From Opisthocomus hoazin (Eukaryota; Chordata; Aves; Opisthocomiformes; Opisthocomidae): a stretch of 64,000 nucleotides of DNA. Shown one piece after another: positions 58,346-64,000 of the stretch. Position 1 is the first letter of the stretch; each line of letters starts with the position of its first letter. Location of the stretch: positions 8,881,089 to 8,945,088 of the forward strand of contig NC_134431.1 in NCBI RefSeq assembly GCF_030867145.1. The letters are read 5' to 3'. A program made the translations under genes and the position numbers. The notes under the pieces are model-generated. The model was not told the origin of the DNA. It was given only the letters and a program-made list of their open reading frames with translations, and ran no database searches.

Positions 58346-59652
58346 TAGTTTAGCAAAACAATGGTGTTGAAGAGTGAATTGGCTGTTCAGAGAATTTTTT
58401 ACAGTCACTGCAGGGTTACTGGTGGTTGACATTTGTTTTATTTGGCAAGAGCCTAAGGGTTTGGCTCATGTAAAAATCTTCTACATTTTATTCCTAGTCT
58501 GGATAGTCTCTTGAAAGTCTGGGGCAAGTGCCCTTGGGCTGGTTTCTTGGATGCCTCAGCTTATGAATATCCATTTTGCTCATGAGATAATAGCAGCAGT
58601 GAGTATTGTTAATGTCTCATAGTCAGTATGGCACTTATCACAAAACACTTGATGGACTTCCACAAATTATATTTAGGAATTAAGAGAATTACTTCACCTG
58701 CCATTGCAATGCAACTGTCGGTGGGACAGCGAGCAGCGCTGCTCGACAGTACACAGCTGCACCACACCGGGGCTTACAGGACAAGGCTACAGTGCCCAGT
58801 GGAAACAACTAGAGGAATCTGAACAGAAAAGGTAAAATTATCCAAAAAATTATTAGATGACAATGTTGGAACTATTACTGTTACCTTAGGGAACGCTCAT
58901 TATCAGTTTGTTCGTTTTTCTGTAGCAAATCCAGCTGATCTGGACCTTGGGTTTATATGCTACTAGCACAGCAATATTTCCAGAAGAACAGGGTGAGGTT
59001 CATGACACCCAACTTTCGTTATTCCTAATGTAGGAGTCTCCACCTGAGAGAGTCCCTTTACAGTCAAGGGACAGAAATAGTCACATCTCGGGTGTCATTC
59101 ACCTCCTCCATAGGTATGCGTATTCCTCGGAGGACTACGCTGAGAGGAGAGGACTGCTTCCTGGAATTGCCTAGTTGTTCCCATCAGCTCTAAAAGGACT
59201 CTAGAGGAGCAGCTCGCATGGGGTGGCCGTGTTACAGGCACGTAAACTTGGGTAGGTGAATCATGCCCTGTAAGAAAACTGGTCTAGCAAAAAGAGGGGT
59301 TTTTTTTCCCTTGACTGCCCTTCTCTTCCTGGATTTCCTTTCAATGCTTTGGCCCAACTCAACAGTCACACTTGCAGGTAACACAAAACTGTGGTGCACT
59401 GCTATATTTAACTACAGATTCTTTAAAGATGCTAAACATTGACCTGTGCCTAACACTTCACCAAACAAGAATAAATTAGCATTAAGGAAAAGCAAATTAA
59501 TTTTCCTCTAAGAATCTGTTTTGTTAAATGCCCTGGAGAGGTATTAAATTAAGCTTGTTGCAATGCCAAAGCAATTTCTATTGGCACCTTCCCAACACAG
59601 CGCATCCAGCCACACAGCTCCCACTGCCTGCATTGATTCAGGGTCCCAGGAT

Positions 59653-60033
59653 TTATTTGGCAGGCTTGTTCTTCCTTGCAGGTGCAGGGAAACTGTTCAG
59701 ATCTTCTTGTTCGGTGACATTGTGATCGGAGCTGTCATGAGAATAGTCCTTCATAACACTGTAGTACACCGGGGCGGTGTAGGGCGCAGGGTTCTCAGCA
59801 CCTTTCTCTTCACACTTGCATAACTTCCGAAAGGCAGCCCTGAACTTCTGTGACATGAGGTTGTAGATGATGGGGTTGATGGCACTGTTCAGGTAGATGC
59901 ACATGCGGCAGAAGAGAAGGAACCAGATGTTCAGGTACGGAGGGTCCATGAAGGAGTTCACCACAACCAGTGTGCGATAAGGCATCCACAGAAGGGCGAA
60001 GAGGACCACCACGACAGCCAACATTTTCGTCAC
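59653..60033 (-). CDS. TRH-receptor-family GPCR, last coding exon (partial gene)
   Basis: A 126-codon exon covers the end of a rhodopsin-class receptor. It starts right after a splice acceptor (ccccactggcaag) with VTKMLAVVV, the same point at which TRHR genes have their intron before transmembrane helix 6. Helix 6 reads [18 protein letters not shown] and helix 7 [20 protein letters not shown] with the NPxxY motif, followed by [16 protein letters not shown], whose cysteines are likely palmitoylated. All of this is close to TRHR. The tail is short and differs from TRHR1, so this is probably a second paralogue; birds are reported to have TRHR1 and TRHR3. TRH receptors couple to Gq/phospholipase C. 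The TAA stop lies inside AAATAAA. Helices 1-5 should be on an upstream exon beyond the window. Confidence 0.88.
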   Translation of the reverse strand: MTKMLAVVVVLFALLWMPYRTLVVVNSFMDPPYLNIWFLLFCRMCIYLNSAINPIIYNLMSQKFRAAFRKLCKCEEKGAENPAPYTAPVYYSVMKDYSHDSSDHNVTEQEDLNSFPAPARKNKPAK

Positions 60034-63000
60034 CTTGCCAGTGGGGAATACACAAAAAGAGAAATAGTCAGATGATGCTAAGTCTCCAGCAGATCTTTCC
60101 CACCTGGAGAAACGGTGCAGACAGCTACTTCAGTCTACATATTGCTTATGTCGCTCTGTAAGTGTTTATAATAAGCACCCAAACCATGGGGCTGTATATT
60201 ACTCTCTGAATCAATTTTGTTCATGAAACAATCTTGCATAAATAAACCCCTTAAATGACAGGTTTTCACCTACCGTTGAAGAGCTTTTGAAACTCTTCAG
60301 AGCAAGCATCCATCACCTTGGAAATGGGCTGGGATAATCATGGGAATTTCTGAACCCGAAAGCAAATTTGAAAATTGCACATCATAATAAACCAATGGGG
60401 AAGCTAACTTGTGCAAAAGTGGGGTCCTAAGTTTTGGGGGTGCCGTGGGGTATATCTCAACTCCTTGCCTGGGATCTCCAGGTTTCCTACACCAGCTATA
60501 TTGTTCCAGGGACGGGCTCCCGGTACAGAGCAGCACTGGGAGCAGAGGAGACTGCCTGGAGTCTTACACAAATTCCTACTTGTGCTGATCTGGGAGTTAC
60601 TTAGCTAATTGGTATGGGTTATTTTAATTTTCAGCACACTAGGGAAGTACTACATTAACATATTAGGAACAAGGAGATATTGAGAATTCAGAAGTGAGCA
60701 GTAATTGCCCTCAGCTCGACTCAAGCTTGTTTAAGAAAATGGGTTTTTGTACTGAAACTCCAGTGATTCTAATAATTTCGACAGCTATTTCTGGTAGGTG
60801 ACAACCATCCTCCAACATATACTTACAGAATACATGTGTCCCCAAGGAGGAAAGTATGAGTAAACACTGATGCCTCACGCATATTAAGGCAGTGGTGTTT
60901 CAAACGTCAGAAAGGGAGTTGTGCAATGACTCCAGTTCTCGGTATGGAAAGAAGCACTTGGATCACGCTCACAGTCTCTCAGCTTGTTTTGGAGTGCTTT
61001 TTTTACTTAGTCACAAGCAACTCCGCCTCCCTGTAATGCTGTGAGTAGAAATCAGGGGTGGCTGGTAGCGGCAACAAAACTTTCCCTACAAGAAAGGGAC
61101 TATTGTCAAGCTCAGGCCAAATTAGAAGTGTTTTGCTGTGTGGTTTAATGGGAATGTGAGGACACTTCCCAGAAGAAGATCTTGCAGTGATATGGTGAGT
61201 GCTTGAGGCTGTTGTTCAGACTGCAACATGTTTGCTGCTGCAGTCTGTTGGCTGTTGGAAAAGATAGCAGAGATAGTACAGGTTGTGTCAGTAAAAGGTA
61301 GCTTCAGGGCTTTTCAATGCCTTTTACTAGGGCTGCCTGGATCCAGAAGTGAGCGCCATCTCACAAGCTTTTGGTTTCAAGCCACTTTATCTAGTGTGCA
61401 CTGCTAGGGTGATAATGTGGTTTATAGAAATACTCCTGAACAGATAGGCTGGGAGTGGACAGCAGCTTCTTGGCACACAGCTGACCATGGTCAAAATCTC
61501 GACGTAGCAGCATGTTTACGACTGTTGCCTCCTGCCAAGGCTGGCAGAGCAATCCAGGCTTGAGCACCCCTTACCAAGGGAAGGAGCATCCTGACAGCAG
61601 TGCTGAGACCATGTGACTGTGGTCTGCACTGCAAGACCCGGGAGCAGAGAGCTCCCAGATACCAGATCATCCCAGAAAGGAGAGGTTTTGCTTCAACACC
61701 ATATGCCACATGAGCAGTGCATATGGGACCTGTGTTCTCTACTGTGCTGAGTATCTTTATAGCTAATAGACATGGCAGTGATGGACGGTCAGCCACCCTG
61801 CTGCCTTCCACAGACCTGCTTCTCAGGTTTGCAGAGAGAATTGCTTTTGCCATATTTTTGATGCAGATGAGGTTTATTTCCCAAGAATCTGAATGAAGTT
61901 GATCTGACCAAAACTGTGCTAATAGATGAACCCTACAGCAAAATGCAACCAAGTCCTCACTTAAGTGATCCTAAGTACCATTTCAGTCAGAATTTCAGTG
62001 GTGCCCAGTGACAGGACAAGGGGCAATGGGCACAAACTGAGGCACAGGAAGTTCCGTCTGAACGTGAGGAAGAACTTCTTCCCTCTGAGGGTGACGGAGC
62101 ACTGGAACAGGCTGCCCAGGGAGGTTGTGGAGTCTCCTTCTCTGGAGATATTCAAGACCCACCTGGACAAGGTCCTGTGCGGCCTGCTGTAGGTGACCCT
62201 GCTTCAGCAGGGGGGTTGGACTAGATGACCCACAGAGGTCCCTTCCAACCCCTACTATTCTGTGATTCTGTGATTCAGTAATTTAATTCCCCTCTACCAA
62301 GCAGTTTATTCAGACTGATGCTCCTGGGAGATAAGGGCAGGTTCTTCGCTTTATCCATCCCATGCAGAGACTAAGCACGTCCTGGTCCTGCCTGGAAAGG
62401 TCCTTGCTAAAGGGCTGTCTCTGGGGGTGAAGCCGGTAGGAGTCTTTCCACCAGCTTCAGCAGTCTTAGACAGCAGGATCGCCACAACGTATGTCCTGGC
62501 AAAGTGAAGTACTGCACCTCTGCAGGTCCCCACTGAGACAGAGGCACTCCTCACTCAACGGTTGTCTTAGTTCCTGAGACGCAAAGTTAACACCCGCAGG
62601 GCTGGGCAAAATAAATCCCTGAGCTTTAATACACTCAGCTCTGCTCCCTGGCAGGTGTCCCTTCTGGCCGGGAGGTTTCTGTATGGCCAAAATGTCTCCT
62701 TTAAAGCTAACGCATTAATACTGCTCATGTGCTGTCTCTTGAGACTGAAACATCTTTGGCTTTTCAACTGTTATAACCCTGTGCCTTGTTTTACTGTTCA
62801 GGAACCCACGATGGTTGTGAAGAGTGATCTGAACTCTGTATCCGAGTGACAACACCAAGGGGAGTGTATCCTAATAAGGCTGGAAAGTAAGCTCATTCCA
62901 CTCCTTTCTGAGACCAAAGGAAATGTAGTCTGGAAAAGCACCAGTGATTCATCTGCTTTTTAGCCATAACTGCCCCTGTTTTTCGGCTGGTTGTTATGGA

Positions 63001-64000
63001 AATGCTGGCGGTCCCAGCGAGTGCTCGCCCAGCTCCTGCCCCAGCAAGCTCCCAACACCTCTGTCCAGACCACAGAAGACCACAAAGTGCTGTCATCCAA
63101 AGAGCGCTTCCCACTACGCATCCTACAGCCCTGAGAAAAAGCTGTCTTTGTCCTGGGACGGGAAACCGGCTGTAGAAAAGGCACCACAAGGATTTGTTAC
63201 CTCCGTCTCACTAAATGCCTTCAGCAGTCCCTGAGGACACTGCATCCAGAGCACAAGCTGGGACGGGCAGCCCTGCCCTGAGCTTGCTGTAAGATTGAAA
63301 TTTGCCTTTTAAAGCCAACCGTCCGTACAGACCGTGTTCTCCTGGGTGTGACTTTAGCAAAGTTGTGTTGACACAGGATGCCTTCTCTGGATAAAACCTA
63401 ATGGTCTATCCCAAACTCACTCTCATATCTCCATCGTGGGGAAAGAAAGCTCCAGCATTGTCTGCATGCATGGCTGAAGCCTGTCTCCGTGCCTTTCCTC
63501 GCTCCACCTTGCTGAGGCGAGTAACTATAGCACAGTTGAGGTGCTCTGAACTTACTTCAGATGCTCCTGTGAAAAATGAACCTAATCAGCACTGAGGAGA
63601 GTTTGGGACATTTACCCCTAACTGGAGCAGTCCTGAATTATGGCCCCAGAAAACCAGCTGCACTTGAAAAAGCCAGAGCTTTGCTGTAGCCTCAAGCATC
63701 CCTCAGGAAAGCACCAGCTCAAGGACAACAACTTTTTCCGACAAGTGTTTTGCAACAACTCCGTTGTACATAGTCAGTGCACACAACAGCTGTAAAGGAG
63801 CTATGGATAGAAGCAAGGCAAGGGTTTGTAGACAGAAGGGGAAGTTTTACTAGGACAGTTGATACTTAGCTGAAAACCACTTTTGAGCACGTAAGCCGGT
63901 GTCATTGCTGGATGGCCAAGGATATCTGCTGTACAGACTCCTGACTACGACCTGGCTCCCTAAGCTAAAGATAAGGGCCAGCTCATCTTCCACTACCAGG
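60034..64000 (-). other. Intron of the TRH-receptor gene (upstream exon not in window)
   Basis: No minus-strand frame here resembles helices 1-5 of a TRH receptor, so the intron continues past the window edge. The stretch holds a CR1 fragment at 62.0-62.28 kb and otherwise unremarkable sequence. Confidence 0.6.
61998..62277 (+). mobile_element. CR1 LINE 3' fragment
   Basis: A well-preserved CR1 tail: cagtgacaggacaaggggc, then gcctgcccagggaggttgtgg-like text, ttggactagatgaccc and two ATTCTGTG octamers at the end. About 280 bases, sense orientation, 5'-truncated. Confidence 0.93.

Larger units (their letters stand above)
48838..59652. other. JPH2 3' UTR and intergenic DNA towards the TRH-receptor gene
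   Basis: No coding exon was recognised. JPH2 and the receptor gene are convergent. A plausible JPH2 poly(A) signal is at 52397-52402; others are near 53511 and 54964. There is an AT dinucleotide-rich patch at about 52110-52165. At 57.8-58.35 kb the base composition becomes strongly strand-asymmetric (see separate entry). Confidence 0.5.

Noticed and set aside
60034-64000. Upstream exon of the TRH receptor (helices 1-5)
   Set aside because: No minus-strand frame shows seven-helix receptor features such as DRY/ERY or the helix 2 and 3 motifs; longest frames are unrelated.

Overview
The window reads as avian genomic DNA (a bird, or at least a sauropsid). Three things show this: several CR1 LINE fragments, two of which still end in the CR1-type ATTCTRTG octamer; GC-rich CpG-island promoters; and host genes that match OSER1, JPH2 and a TRH receptor. 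All genes are spliced vertebrate genes. I rebuilt exon boundaries by hand from frame, GT/AG sites and remembered family sequence; no alignment was run.

Layout. 1-4.06 kb: no gene seen. 4.07-7.41 kb (minus strand): a complete three-exon OSER1 paralogue, called OSER1-like here, 290 aa. 7.2-8.5 kb: CpG island acting as a shared, divergent promoter. 7.96-15.1 kb (plus strand): OSER1 itself, 292 aa, with a CR1 insertion in its 5' intron. 15.1-18.3 kb: intergenic. 18.3-18.9 kb: CpG island of JPH2. 18.9-48.84 kb (plus strand): complete five-exon JPH2 (junctophilin-2), 717 aa, with introns of about 7.3, 16.0, 3.4 and 1.1 kb. 48.84-59.65 kb: JPH2 3' UTR and intergenic DNA. 59.65-60.03 kb (minus strand): last coding exon of a TRH-receptor-family GPCR; its first coding exon is not seen and should lie beyond 64 kb.

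The OSER1 then JPH2 order, both in the same direction, matches the human 20q13 arrangement as I remember it. Two things differ from human: the second OSER1 gene arranged head-to-head with the first, and the TRH-receptor gene downstream of JPH2. The most interesting observation is the OSER1 pair. The two genes share intron positions and phases. They are diverged in the middle, yet identical over their last 44 residues despite 14 nucleotide differences there, so both appear to be maintained as proteins.

Functionally, OSER1 is an oxidative-stress-induced nuclear protein. JPH2 ties the plasma membrane/T-tubule to the sarcoplasmic reticulum in heart and skeletal muscle. The TRH receptor is a Gq-coupled peptide receptor. 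I see no sign that they act in one pathway; the arrangement looks like conserved synteny.
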